In this document: piece by piece, positions 45,236 through 57,460 of the stretch
How the letters are laid out: every line of letters starts with the position of its first letter
Numbering within the stretch: the stretch's first letter is position 1
Assembly (NCBI RefSeq): GCF_030272615.1
Contig: NC_081410.1
Span: 255,613,533-255,673,532 of the forward strand
Origin: Cryptomeria japonica
Taxonomy: Eukaryota > Streptophyta > Pinopsida > Cupressales > Cupressaceae
Length of the DNA stretch: 60,000 bases
Direction: 5' to 3'
The notes under the pieces: generated by a model
Told to the model about the DNA's origin: nothing
The model's input: only the letters and a program-made list of their open reading frames with translations
Database searches by the model: none
Translations under genes and position numbers: made by a program

Positions 45236-47452
45236 ATGCCCATTCAAACCAGAAGTTCTCGCAGCAAAACAAACAAAGGAAAAGAAACACCCTTTTCATC
45301 AAACGACAATCCATTATTTGTAGAAAACCTCATCTCAAATAGACCGTCATTGTCACAAACACCTATTTACGATCTACCAATCTTTGGTCAACCCCTATCT
45401 CCCACCATGTCTGGAGAAAGGAGGAAAAACAAGTTGCTAAACACAAAACTTATCACGACATTAGTATCCATGATACCAACAGTGATTCCTCATCAAGTGA
45501 ATCTGAAACCTCTGAACCTCCAGAAAAACATATCCATAAATGTCAAAAGGATAAATATTTTCAAAAAATGATGAAGGTTATCATGGCTAGAGAAAAAGAA
45601 GACTATTTCCTAGAACTAGCAAAACAAGGCGCTAAGCTTCCTACTGGTTATGATGTGGAAACCCTCGTCACTAAAGAAGAAGAGACACCATTGGGAATGC
45701 TAAACAAACAATTACAAGCATTGCAAACTAAGATCACAGAACTGAAAAACAAAGATAAATCACCAAAACAATATTCTTTGGACACAATATGCCCATTCCC
45801 ATTTGACAAAAACCTTTACATGCCTCCATTTCCCTAAAATGTAGAAATACTTAAGTTTGAAAAATATGACGGGAATACAAATCCTCAAGATCATATCAGA
45901 GAATTTTGTGCTTTATGTATGGATTTCATGCATGACCAAACGTATCTCATGCGCCTTTTCCCGATAAGTTTAGGGGGGGCAAGCTATAGAATGGTTCTCA
46001 AGTCTACCTATGGGAATAAAAACTTTTGAAGAATTAATCCAACTATTTCTACAACAATACTCCTATAACATTCGTCACCCAGTCACTATGATAGAGCTTT
46101 GCAATACCAAACAAAAAATAGGAGAACCCTTTCTCACTTTTCTCCAACGATGGAGAACGATGTTCTCTAGATATTCATGGACTATTCCAGATTTTGAGAA
46201 AATGGATATCTTTGTTAACAAAATAATCCTTGAATTGAAATACAACATCCAGATGCAAGTACACCCTGCATTCAACAAAATGGTAGATGATGCCCTCAGA
46301 ATGGAAGATGTGGTTATAAAAAAGGGAGATATATCACTTTGGAAAGAAACATCGCAAGGTTCTAGTTCTAAAGAAAAGAACAAATACTGGAAATACGACA
46401 AAGATAACAACAGAAACGTTGTTAATGATGGAGTGGTAGACAATGTTAAAGCAAAAACAAAATCCACCATATTTAACTTGGCTAGTGGCACACAAGCACT
46501 CAAGGCAGCTGAAACTGCAGCAGAAAATCCGTCAAAAAAATCAAGAGAATGGTTTAAAGAGAAACCTTGGCTTTCAAAGCCTAAGTGTGAGTTTACTCCT
46601 CTAGATGAATCATATGAATCAACTTTTAAAACTTTAATGGCAAATGATCTGATAACATTCCTAGACAATTCTAGACCATATGATCCATAAATTAAACCCA
46701 AATGGTGGAGAGAAAACGAATATTGTGACTACCATCGGAACAAGGGACATAACATAAACAAATGCATGAAACTCCTACATGAAATTCAAGGTCTCATCGA
46801 CGCTGGCAAGATCGTTGTTGGAAATCACATGACTAATGGTGATCATAAGGCCTTTAAAGATCCCTTACCGACTTATGAACAAGGAGATTCCTCAAAATCC
46901 AAGGGAGGTGCTAGAGTCAATTATACCTACACTAACAACGACAACGTGATCAACATGATTGAATCTTCCCAACCTAAATATTGCAATGTGATCATAATTA
47001 AAGATAAGCAAAATCAAGCACAAACTGCTAATGCTGTGACCCGCACTCTAAAGAAGGTTACTCTCCAAGGAGCTAATTCCTCAACTTTTGCTCAAACAAA
47101 ATCAAACCTACCAACTCTTTCAAATAGACAAACAGACACAATCATGGCCAAATCAAAACAGCTGGCTTCATCATCCTCTCCTGGTTATAACATTGTTGAA
47201 CAATTGAAAAGAACTAATGCTCAAATCTCCATTTTGGAATTGCTTAAGATCTCTTCTCCTCATAGAGAGATCCTGGACAAGGCTTTGCTCACCACTAGTG
47301 TCCCTAAAGATTTAGATGTAGATCGGTTTCAATCTATGGTGGGTCACCTGACTTCACCTCATTACCTCACTTTCTCTGAAGAAGATGATAAATCACTGAA
47401 TCACTTGCATAACCAGCCATTACATATCGAAGCTATGATCCATAAACACTGA
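45236..47452 (+). pseudogene. gag of the outer Ty3/gypsy element, broken
   Basis: The plus-strand gag begins at MPIQTRSSRSKTNKGK. A frame change near 45420-45440 moves the coding frame, a TAA interrupts it at 45835-45837, and an extra G in a run of seven (45973-45979) shifts it again. The core gag region (about 45840-46330) contains DHIREFC, YLMRLFP and LCNTKQKIGEPFLTFLQRWR. A TAA at 46688-46690 precedes an intact CX2H...HX4C-type knuckle (YCDYHRNKGHNINKC). The C-terminal part carries the YNIVEQLKRTNAQISILELL stretch seen also in the inner element, and a TGA at 47450-47452 ends it. Gag forms the particle that packages element RNA. The copy cannot make an intact protein. Confidence 0.8.
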
Positions 47453-48256
47453 GTTAAACGTGTTTTGATAAATGGAGGTGCTGGGTTGAATATTCGTACT
47501 TACAATCTACTGACACAGCTGGGATTTCCTAAAAATGTCATTGATCCAACAAAGAAAGTAACAATCAAAGCTTATGATGAAGAAGAAAGAACCTCTAAAG
47601 GTCTAGTACTATTACCAATCAGGGTAGGACCTATGGAAAAAGATGTCATCTTTCAAGTCCTTGACCTTCCTCTTTCATACAACATCTTATGGATTCACGA
47701 AATGAAAGCAGTACCATCTACGTATCATCAGTACTTGAAATTTCCTTATAATGGAGTTGAAGTCAGTATTCCTGCTAATACAAGCTATACCTGTAATGCA
47801 TTAACGCAAAGTGTTGATGCTTTTATTCCTCATAATAGAGCAACCTCTACAATTGAAAGTTCAAAATCTTTGTTGAAAGATTTAGAGAAGAAATTGAAAA
47901 TCACAAACACTGGCATGGATGGATGCAAGATAGAGCCTGTACTCTCACTAATGTCTCTTCCTCCATCACCAAGACAGTCAGGAAAACCATCAAACGTTAT
48001 GAAGCCACAAATATCAAATCCAAAAGTTATTTATAATGGTCTCTTTATACAGTCCTCTACTTCCCTTGCAGATGAAATAGAAGAGGATGTTACTCTCAGA
48101 TGGCTTTTCAAAGAAGATAGCGCAAACAAAGAAATACGACATTGTGAGATTTCCCCGATACAATATGGTCCAGGCTATAAGATGCTTCAACGCATTGGAT
48201 ATTTAGGTACCGGTCCTCTAGGCAAGCGTCAAGAAGGTATTGTTGAACCTATTTAG
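47453..48256 (+). pseudogene. Aspartic protease and G-patch region of the outer element
   Basis: This is a retropepsin-like domain, but the active-site motif reads LINGGAG: codon AAT at 47471-47473 gives Asn where the catalytic Asp belongs (the inner element keeps Asp). Compared with the inner copy, four residues are missing before WIHEM (near 47689). Downstream, YGPGYKMLQRIGYLG and GIVEPI (48163-48253) form a G-patch-like motif, an RNA-binding glycine-rich fold. A TAG at 48254-48256 interrupts the frame. The protein cannot mature polyprotein. Confidence 0.7.
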
Positions 48257-49226
48257 TTACAAACTAAGTCTGCAAACGATAAAGATGGACTGGGATACGA
48301 TCCAAGAAAGTCATCGGATCAGAAATGTACTCCTCACCATCAACCTAAGTGGAGAAAAAAGGTACTACCTTAAACACCATAGGAAATTAATACTCAACAA
48401 ACTCAGGACGAGTGTGACGATGAACAAGAAGAATTACCAACCCAGAGAGAGGAAGCAGATGGTAATCAAGTTCCGATCATATCAGCTATAACACTACGGG
48501 AAGTAGAAATCCCAGAGGATATAAGAGAAGAAGTATATAGGATCAGAGAATTGTTTGCACCACAAAACATTCTGGTCATATATACTGGTAGACAACAAGT
48601 AGAGGATTAAGAAATTGATCCAAATGAGTATGAATAGGGTCCAGGCCATCTCTCAGATACATCTACTATAGGAACTTCAGAAGAATCCAGTGATATCACA
48701 GATGATGCACAAGAGTTTATACACTTAAAAATGCAAAAGGAAATAGAAGAAATCAGACTAAAAAGACAAGAAGACTATGAACAACAACTGTAGGAAGAAA
48801 GGATACAATAAATTTCTTCACCTACTAACTCTACCTCTAATGATATAGGAGAAATCAGGTATGGAATGACAAAAGAAGAATTAGAAGCTACAGAGGCAAG
48901 ACCAGTCATCAATCCAAAGAAAGCTGAATGGAACAGACTACAGGGATTAACATAACCATCAAGGTTACGTCCACAAGTGTGTCAAATACAAGTGATCAAT
49001 GAACCAAATCACGAAGGAACTTGCAGCATCAAAGATGTAGGTATTAATACTATATATACTTTTACTAAACCACTTGAAGATGAGTCAGAAACTTCATCTT
49101 ATGACTCTAATAACTCAGACAAAAGCTCTATTTATAACAACAATTATTCAACAACACATTATGACTACTCTATCATGAATATTGAGATGTTGTCTGCTGA
49201 CTCTGTTACTATCACACCATGGTATG
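48257..49226 (+). pseudogene. Interdomain region of the outer element, cut by insertion
   Basis: The same frame continues after the G-patch (GLGYDP) through an acidic, Glu/Ser-rich linker towards the expected reverse transcriptase. Stops lie at 48371, 48380, 48608, 48635, 48791, 48809 and 48953. The frame is severed at 49226, where the inner element's LTR begins, so reverse transcriptase and integrase of this copy should lie beyond the inner element, outside the window. Confidence 0.65.
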
Positions 49227-49251
49227 TGTAGACACCTAAAATTGTCATGTC

Positions 49252-49485
49252 TAATTAAATAAATATTTTTATTTATTTAATTATCTAAGCCTAATTCTTC
49301 TATTAATTAAATAAATCTTTATTTATTTAATTAATTCATTTATCCTCTTCTAGCCTTATTTCTCATTTAAATAAATACATTTATTTATTTAAATTATCCT
49401 TTTCTTAAATTAAATAAATATTTTATTTATTTAATTGATCCCACTTCTACTATTAATTAAATAAATCTTTATTTATTTAATTAAT
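49252..49485. repeat. Five AT-rich hairpins in the LTR U3
   Basis: Perfect inverted arms of 12-15 bp built on AATTAAATAAAT / ATTTATTTAATT, with 4-6 bp loops, lie at 49252-49283, 49302-49335, 49365-49394, 49408-49436 and 49452-49485. Centres are 42-61 bp apart. The second and fifth are identical and 150 bp apart. Confidence 0.9.
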
Positions 49486-49644
49486 TCATTAGCCTTTTCT
49501 ACTTATGACACATGTCATTCATCTCTTAATTCATACACTACCTACCCCTTTCATTATTTTATTATTTTCTTTACCTACCCTCTAATCATAGCCGACCTCT
49601 TTTACACCTTTCAATCTTATCCCTCTATTTATTATAGTGTCTTC

Positions 49645-49651
49645 TATATAA
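49645..49651 (+). promoter_or_regulatory. TATA box of the inner element LTR
   Basis: TTCTATATAAGGAG context, about 350 bp upstream of the LTR end. Confidence 0.6.
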
Positions 49652-50005
49652 GGAGATGCTTCCTTCATTATCAAACCCTGGCTAATCGATTTATGCACTT
49701 GACTACACTACACTTTTCATATGAGATCTTACTTGCAACCACATTTCCGTTCTTTATTGAGCTCTTGTGCACATAAAATCCGAGAGAAAATATATCAAGC
49801 AAGATCAATGGAGATGGGAAGAATGGAGATCCAAACCCTATTGGACATGTGATGGTATAATCTTTGTGATTTCATTTGATTTGCATTGTCTTAGGTAATC
49901 TTCATATGTTATGGTGGATCTTTGTTGTTGTTGGGCTAGGGTTTTGTGGTTGAATTCATTTAGTCTTTCAACATTGTTGTTAATCCATTTTCACCATATA
50001 CATTT

Positions 50006-50025
50006 TGGCACGCCCAGTGGGACTC
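50006..50025 (+). promoter_or_regulatory. Primer-binding site of the inner element
   Basis: TGGCACGCCCAGTGGGACTC, 3 bp after the LTR end. The TGG start and position fit a tRNA primer site. It differs from the outer element's site. Confidence 0.7.
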
Positions 50026-52270
50026 TTGCCCCTTTTGCATTTAACATCCTTGTTGCAGATTTTGTGTTTTGAAGTTGCAGATCTAACATTTTCGATAGTA
50101 TTTTGGTATTTTCGCGTCTGTGTACTTTCAAATCGCGTTTTTGGTTTTCTGTCACATCTACAACATCTAGGATCGTGTCCACACCCTCAACAGTATTTTT
50201 TTTTTTTTAAGAAATTTCAGAAATTGCGTCTGTGTTCCCTAGTCGCATCTGTGGGGTTTTCAGGCACGTCTACATCCAGAAGCCGCATATGTGTTTCACA
50301 GAAGCGTGTCTGAGTCCAAAAGCTGCGTTTGTGTTTATGGTAACCGTGTCTGTGTGCACTGATTTCGTTTTGGGGGTTTTCATTGATTTAGTTTTTAGTC
50401 ATTTGATTTTTTTGATTTTTTTGATTTTTGATTTTTTTTAAGATCTGGTTTATTTTGAGCTAACATTTTCAAATCTAGCTAACGAAATTGGTGCAGCTTG
50501 TCTTGAAAGCAAAAAATAGTTTTGTCGAAGGCCCCCATTTCACATAGTCTTTTGGATCTAAAATTTACCTAACTTGTGTGCTTGCAAGAAGGGTTGATCA
50601 TTTGAAACAATCCAAACTACTAATAAATCTTTGTTGCAGGTCCTTGGCAAGGGTTTTTTTGGATCTTTATTATGTGCCTTGTTTTCATAGACTAGCAAAC
50701 ACTTCAATTGGTGCACTAAAATTGAGTCATTGTCTTTTGTGTCTTGAGCAATAGGCTCTTTTTGTTTAATCTCTAGAGGGCCTGTCTCCCCGTGTGGTCA
50801 TTAGGACTACTAGTGAGGAGAGAACGACCCAAGTGGTAGCAAAAGAAAAGCCATCTTCTTCCAAACCACTATAAATAACTGTATTCATGGTGAAAACTAT
50901 GAATAATGTGTGTTGATTAGTTCATACTGACACTATGTCTCCCCATAAACCCGTTTGATCAAATTTATTTGATCATTTGTAAGGCGTAACCCCTACCGGT
51001 TGGGAGCCTTCTATATTTACAGAGCTGAAAGTGCCGCATGTATGGCCACACGAGCGGATGCCCTTACTAGCACCTTTTTGTTTTAGAAGCCAAAATCATT
51101 CTAGTTGTTGGGGCAGGAGGTCGGACCTCTGGTAGCGGCCCACACACAGACGATTCTTAGTAGAGATACACAGTTCGCCACAAGGAGTTTTTGTGGGGAC
51201 TGATGCTTGGCTGCCCCGAGAAGTGAGTGTCGAGGGTGGAGCTAGTGGGGTCAAGCATCTAAGTATCCGCTCTGAATAGCGTAGCCTTGGGGGAAACTCC
51301 ATGTGGGATCAACAACTATTGTCTTGGCTAGCCATAAGAGTTATGCTTGACTTATTTTGAACAATCAAACATTCAAGACCAAACATCAAAACATTGTGTC
51401 TTTTGTGTTTTCAAGTGTATGCAAAATAATTTTACATCAGACATCATACTTTCTTTGAGTCATTTTGAGTCTAAACACTTGCAAACATTGAGTTTTTATC
51501 AACAATGTCTTGTCACGAAAAACAGTCAAACATTCAAATTTGGTCACAACAAAGCAACTTCACAGATTGGAAAAAAATTGCACAAATTTTGCAGAAATGC
51601 GTCTGTGTCTGATAGAATAGCGTTTGTGTCATATAACCACGTCTGTGAAGGGCAAAAATGTGTTTGTGTTCTCAGAATCAACATTGCATTGACAAAATCT
51701 CAGACTCGCGTCTGCGTTTAACAGAACCATGTCTGTGTCAGGAAATCGCATCTGTGCAGTATACAGGCACGTCTGTATTTAGAATTAAAAAAACTTTTAC
51801 AGTCCAGCAAACAAACACAATCAGTTTCAGAATTCTTGAGCTTCCTAGGTTATTTCTTCAGGTTTTCATCTAGCATTCAACCTATCTTTGGGTCTCACAA
51901 AGTCCATCATTGCTTTACACCTTACATTACATTCACATTTGTCTAAACTTGAGTCAAAAGGTCACTTGCTTGTCCTCATCATACTTTGGCAACACACTAC
52001 ATACAACAACATTTTGCTAAGTGGTCCCTCATCAAGGTCTATCACCTTTGGATCTCATTTGGTCTTATTTAGAGTCAAGGTCAACTTACCTCATCAAGAG
52101 AAACTATCCTCTCTTTGGAAGTCACACCTACTCTACTACATACATACTTGGTCTTACACTTTGGACATTGCAAGTACACCTCAGATTCATTTACATTCCA
52201 TCCAACTCTTGGTCTTCCATACTCTTTCCATTTTCATCTAGTCTCACACATCTTGGTCAATACCTAGTTC
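50026..52270 (+). mobile_element. Leader of the inner element
   Basis: About 2.2 kb without coding capacity. Variants of CGCGTCTGTGT (GCATCTGTG, CACGTCTAC, CCGTGTCTGTG, GCGTTTGTG) recur at about 50112-50375 and again at about 51598-51780. The block at about 50768-50880 is shared with the outer element's leader. Confidence 0.6.
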
Positions 52271-54835
52271 ATGGTTGAAACTCATTCCCAAAAATCTAGG
52301 AGAGAAGCTAAAGAGGCTCAAGAGTCCGCAAACATGAGTTCCTATGAGTATGACAATGATATCTTTTTCAATTCTGATCATACTACATTACCTGACATGG
52401 ATGCCTATAGAAACATTCCAAATGTTGAGAACATGGACACTACAAACAACAATGATACACACAATGACAATATGGACAACTTCTTCGTACATTCAACAAA
52501 AGTGGAAGACACCATTATGAATCCCCATTTCAATAGATTGGCTGAGGAAATAATGAGGAGAGATAGAGAATACTTTCTACAAGTGATGGCACAAAGTGGA
52601 GCCAAGATACCTCATGATTTTGACATGTCTCAAATAATGGAAAATTGACCTTTGCAACAAACTCACCTCAACATGGACAAAAGGAGGCCTAATAGTGGAG
52701 GCAATAGAGGACCACATCTTGTACCTGAATCACCATCATCTTTGTTTCAAAAACCAGAGGTCCCATACACACATGGTCAAGCATATGATACTCATCTTTG
52801 CCGACCATTATGGAAGTCTTATGCAGAGAAATATGCTCAATCACATATCAATGCTAAGGATCAACCACCAAAGCAATTGGATATTCAAAGGCATGCTCAA
52901 AATTTGGACACAAGGAAACCCCGAGTCAAATTTGGGGGCAACACACTAGAACAAACTCATGACATGCCTGTAGAGTATGTTATACATAGACAAAGCAGAT
53001 ATTTCATTCCTCAACATGACTCTATACCAAGTGATCCATATACGCAGCATCATTATAGACCTCCTCCATATGAACATGTGTATTATCAATATCATCCATA
53101 CGTGCAACATGCTCCTCCTCCAATTGGTGCCTCAAGCATGGGGTATGGTCCAAGAAGTCGATCTCCACCTAAGAACAATTTGGAGCAACAAATCAGGGAC
53201 TTAAAAAAGAAAATGGAGGACATAAATACACCGAAGCCAACTTACACAATGAGAGACATATGTCCTTATCCATTTGACAAGAGCATTCCAATGCCTCCAT
53301 TTCCTACACACTTTCTGACACCTAAGTTTGGTAAGTATGGAGGAAAAGGGGATCCTAAGGCACACATAAGATAGTTTTTCATAGCTTGCATTGAGGTAGC
53401 TTCAGAAGAGACATATTTGATGAGATTATTCCCACAAAATTTAGGAGATCAAGCTATGGAATGGTTCTCCCAACTTCCACCTGGAATTAAGTCTTGGGGT
53501 GATCTAGCAGAGGCATTTATGCAACATTTCTCATACAACATAGAGATAGACATATCAGTCACTACTTTGTGCAACACCAAGCAAAAGGATGGAGAGTCTT
53601 TTTCATCATTTTTACAAAGATGGAGGAATCTAGCCAGTAGATGCTCCTGTGAAATTCCAGAAAAACAAATGGTGGAGATGTTCACCCAAAATGTTAACAA
53701 AGACATTGGTTATGACTTAAGAAAAGCTTGTTTCTCCACCTTCAAGGACGTCATTGAAAAAGGCTTAGCGATAGTAAAGGTCATAATTGAACAAGGAATC
53801 ATTAAGATATTCAAGGAAAACAAAGATTACTTTAAAGGAAAAGACAAGCCAAGATTTTGGAATAAAAACAAGAGCACAGTCAATGATGGTGTTGTTGATG
53901 CCAATATAGTGCGACCTAAAATCATTTTTTCGGGATCAAGCTCTACAAATAGTCAAGTGAATACTCAAACAACTTCTAGATCACGAAGGAAGTACACCCC
54001 ATTGGGAGAACCACTTGAGTCAGTTTTCAAGAAGCTAGTGGCAAACAAAGTAATCACAATTCCAGATTTTCCTCCATATGAACCAAAGGTTAAACCAAAT
54101 TGGTGGAATGATGATGAATATTGCGAATTCCATAAGAGCAAGGGTCATAAAATAGGAAATTATCATCGACTGAAGAACATCATACAAGATCTCATTGATA
54201 GAGGTGACATTGAGATTGAAGGACACTCATCCAATCAAGAACATGAAATGTTTAAGGAACCATTCCCAAAACATGACAAGGGAAAAGTTGTAGCCATAAA
54301 TGATCAAACCAACTATACCAAAGCATCCTACAACTATGATTCAACTATCAATCACATCTCAATGGACAATTATGTCTCTACCATTATCATCAAGGACAAA
54401 ACCCCTGAGAATTCTACCCAGAGACCCAAGATTATCCTAAAAGGCGTTGGATCTTCTTCCGAACCTACCTCTGAATGTAATGTTACAACTCGTCGAGGTA
54501 AATTTACTTTGCAAGGTGCTGCAGCTAAAAACACTGCTTCCTCATTAATCAAGCCTAAATACGACCTTGTAGAACAGTTAGGGAAGACACCTGCGCTTAT
54601 ATCCATCCTTGAGCTCTTACTCATATCCCCTACACATAAAGCTATTCTTGACAAAATTTTGAGAGACACTTTTGTTCCTACTGATCTAAACGTGTACCAG
54701 TTTCAAGCCATGGTGGGATACCTTTCCATTCGACACTCCCTTACATTCACAGAAGCCGATGATGCCTCTGTAAGTCAGCCACATAATGCACCTTTACACA
54801 TTGAAGCCTTCATACACAAACATCAAATAAAATGA
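52271..54835 (+). pseudogene. gag of the inner Ty3/gypsy element, broken
   Basis: One frame from ATG 52271 (MVETHSQKSRREAKEAQ) to TGA 54833-54835, interrupted by TGA at 52646-52648 and TAG at 53372-53374. The N-terminal part is acidic, then Pro/Tyr/His-rich. The gag core (about 53330-53780) has YLMRLFPQNLGDQAMEWFSQ and LCNTKQKDGESFSSFLQRWR. The zinc-knuckle-like segment at about 54118-54180 (YCEFHKSKGHKIGNYHRLK) has Tyr where the outer element keeps Cys, so metal binding is probably lost. The C-terminal YDLVEQLGKTPALISILELL stretch matches the outer gag. Not functional as it stands. Confidence 0.8.
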
Positions 54836-55351
54836 GTCCTGATAGATGGAGGAGCAGGTCTGAACATTTGTACATTGAGCACTATTAAACAATTGGGATA
54901 TTCTGATAATGCTGTGAATTCTACAAACAAAATTACCATCAAAGCATATGATGATGAAGAGCATTCATCCAAGGGCACAGTCACCTTACCCCTCAGAGTT
55001 GGGCCAGTTAAAAAGGATGTGGTTTGTCAAGTACTAGATCTTGATCTCACATACAACATATTGCTAGGACGTCCTTGGATTCATGAAATGAGGGCGGTCC
55101 CATCTACATATCACCAATGCATTAAGTTTCCTCACAATGGAGTTGAAATAACAGTTAATGGAGATCCTAATCCATTCATATATTGCAATAACTTGAGACC
55201 AAAAACTGAGACCATCATTCCCAGTAATCGTGAAGCTGTTCCTTCTTCTGCACACATTGATCCTGAGTCATTAAAACCTTCGACATCAAAACAAGGTGAG
55301 CTTAAGGGCAAATTCCAGGACAAGGGCATGGGTGAATACACTTTGAATTAG
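54836..55351 (+). pseudogene. Aspartic protease of the inner element
   Basis: The same frame, directly after the TGA, reads VLIDGGAGLNI with the catalytic Asp codon at 54845-54847 (the DGG form rather than DTG/DSG). It continues through LPLRVGPVKKDVVCQVLDL and ILLGRPWIHEM, the flap-to-C-terminal part of retropepsins. A TAG at 55349-55351 ends the open stretch. The domain itself looks intact. Confidence 0.75.
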
Positions 55352-55828
55352 ACCATGTACTTACAACAAGTCATGAATTCACCAAAAGAATATGGAAGAC
55401 CACATCCTAATAAGCAGGTATCTATCATTATACTCAAATGGGACCCTACTATCTTTCAAAGATGGGGTGAACTAGAAGAGGAAGACTTATACAAAATGCT
55501 TTACAAAGACCTTGAAAATGATACACAAGATCACATCAGTATACCATGTGAGAAGTATGGCAAAGGGTTCAAGATTCTACAAAAATTTGGGTATGATGGC
55601 AAAAGCCCTCTTGGGTTAAGAAAGGAAGGCATCATTGAACCTTTACAACCTGAATTGACATTCAAAAAGGAACGCTCGAAGGGACTTGGTTTCATGACTT
55701 CCAAGGTCCACACTCAAAGGATAGAAGAAGCATTACAAATCAAAGCTGCCAAAATTCAACAAGAGAATCGCTATTCCACAGACTCCAATGAATGGGAATG
55801 GGGTTCAGACAAATCCTCTAGTGACTAA
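55352..55828 (+). pseudogene. G-patch domain region of the inner element
   Basis: The same frame continues. At 55556-55655 YGKGFKILQKFGYDG and GIIEPLQPE form a G-patch motif, followed by basic SKGLGFM. It lies between protease and reverse transcriptase, as in the outer element. A G-patch is known at the protease end of betaretroviruses, where it binds nucleic acid. A TAA at 55826-55828 interrupts the frame. Confidence 0.65.
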
Positions 55829-57460
55829 GAACTCACCAAGACATTCAGAGAACCAAGTGAACCAATAGAAGGAGATGAATTTAATAGGAAATTCAAAGTT
55901 GGTCAAGAAACAACCCCAGAGGATCCCAAACAGTCTTTGCCTCTAGGTCCTAGGTTGAAATCACATAGAATGAGAACACCTGTCCCGAAATGCGCTACTA
56001 GTGATGATAATTTGGATTTGTTCACGATCAAGACTGATGAGGAGAGTGCCAATGATGACCTCGATAACTACCTCGACATACCTGAATATAACTGTATCTT
56101 CACTCTTAACCCCGCTAACTTTGAAGACATCGAAGGCCTTCCCCTTGTTCACCGCCAACTTATTGACTGGGACCATGAAGGACCTGCACAGTTTGACACA
56201 TTCCAAAATGATGAAGCCCTTATTGACTATCTTGGCATACGAGAGGAGATTCCCCCTAGGGATCATAAAGCGGGATACACTATAGAACTCAACAGCGTGG
56301 CATATTTTGGTGAGGGTGTCAGATCTTCCAGTCGCAAAAATATAAAAATAAAAACGAACCAATGGTCTTATGGCGAAAACTACACTATGGCGCTGTCTGA
56401 CCCCAAAAAAGTAAAAAGAAAGGACGTATCTGAGGGCAAAAACCTCTCTGAGGCACCCGAAGATGGAAGGCTCGACATTCTCCTAGCATCATATGAGGAA
56501 AAGTCATCCATGTTGGTAGAAGAGACTATCAAAACAAACATCGGTACAGAAGAAGTTACACACAACATATTCCTGGCTCAATCTTTGACAGAGTCAGAAA
56601 GGTCAAAATTCATAAGTTTCTTCACGGAACGACAAATCAACTTTGCATGGTCATATGATGAAATGCCTGGATTAGATCTGGATTTGATAATGCATCATTT
56701 GACAGTTAAACCAAGGGCAAAACCAATGAAACAAAAATTAAGAAAGATGCATCCACAAGTGGCATTACTAGTCAAAGCAGAGCTTGAGAAATTATTGGAT
56801 GTCGGATTCATACACCCAATTGATTATCTTGAATGGATCTCCAACTTAGTGCCTGTCAGTAAACCAAATCATAGCATTAGAATATGTACAGATTTCAGAG
56901 ACATCAACAAAGCTTGTCCTAAGGATGATTTTCCATTACCAAATATTGACTTGATCATTGATCTCACAGCAGGTCATGTGATGTTATCTTTGATGGATGG
57001 ATTCTCTAGTTACAATCAAATAAAAATTGCATTCGAGGATTAGCACAAAATGACATTTACTTGTCCTTGGGGAACCTTTTGCTGAAATGTCATGCCCTTT
57101 GGGCTAAAAAATGCAGGCGCTACATATCAAAGAGCCATGACTACTATTTTTCATGATCTCATGCACATTACTGTGGAAGATTATGTTGACGACCTCTTGG
57201 GCAAATCAATAGACAGAAATACACATTTGGACATACTTACAGTCATCTTTGATCGGTTGGAAAAATATAAAGTAAGATTAAATCCCAAGAAATGTGTCTT
57301 TGGAGTAACCTCTGGGAAGCTCCTGGGATTCATTGTATCAAAAAGAGGAATTGAAGCTGATCCAACAAAAGTCAAGGCCATCCTAGAGATGCAACCACCA
57401 CGAAACATTAGTCAGCTTCACTCTTTTCAAGGGAGACTTCAATCCATATGAAGATTCATA
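55829..57460 (+). pseudogene. Reverse transcriptase of the inner element
   Basis: The frame continues through an acidic linker (55937 on) into the polymerase: KPRAKPMKQKLRKMHPQ (about 56706-56757), PVSKPNHSIRICTDFRDIN, MLSLMDGFSSYNQ with catalytic Asp at 56996-56998, and YVDD at 57182-57193. Thumb-side LNPKKCVFGVTSGKLLGFIV follows. Stops lie at 57041-57043, 57083-57085 and 57449-57451. The catalytic triad residues are present, so decay is by nonsense codons rather than loss of active-site residues. Confidence 0.85.

Larger units (their letters stand above)
49227..50002 (+). mobile_element. 5' LTR of the inner Ty3/gypsy element
   Basis: It starts TGTAGACACCTAAAATTG and ends ...CACCATATACA (50001-50002), 776 bp. 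The start falls within the outer element's coding frame; the bases just before it (GTATG, 49222-49226) would be the target site. The U3 part holds five AT hairpins (49252-49485). TATATAA (49645-49651) is the likely core promoter. Confidence 0.8.

Noticed and set aside
46075-46701. Minus-strand 208-codon ORF
   Set aside because: Shadow of the outer element's gag on the plus strand.
55961-56362. Minus-strand 133-codon ORF, and similar ones at 54370-54669 and 58834-59226
   Set aside because: Shadows of the inner element's polyprotein.
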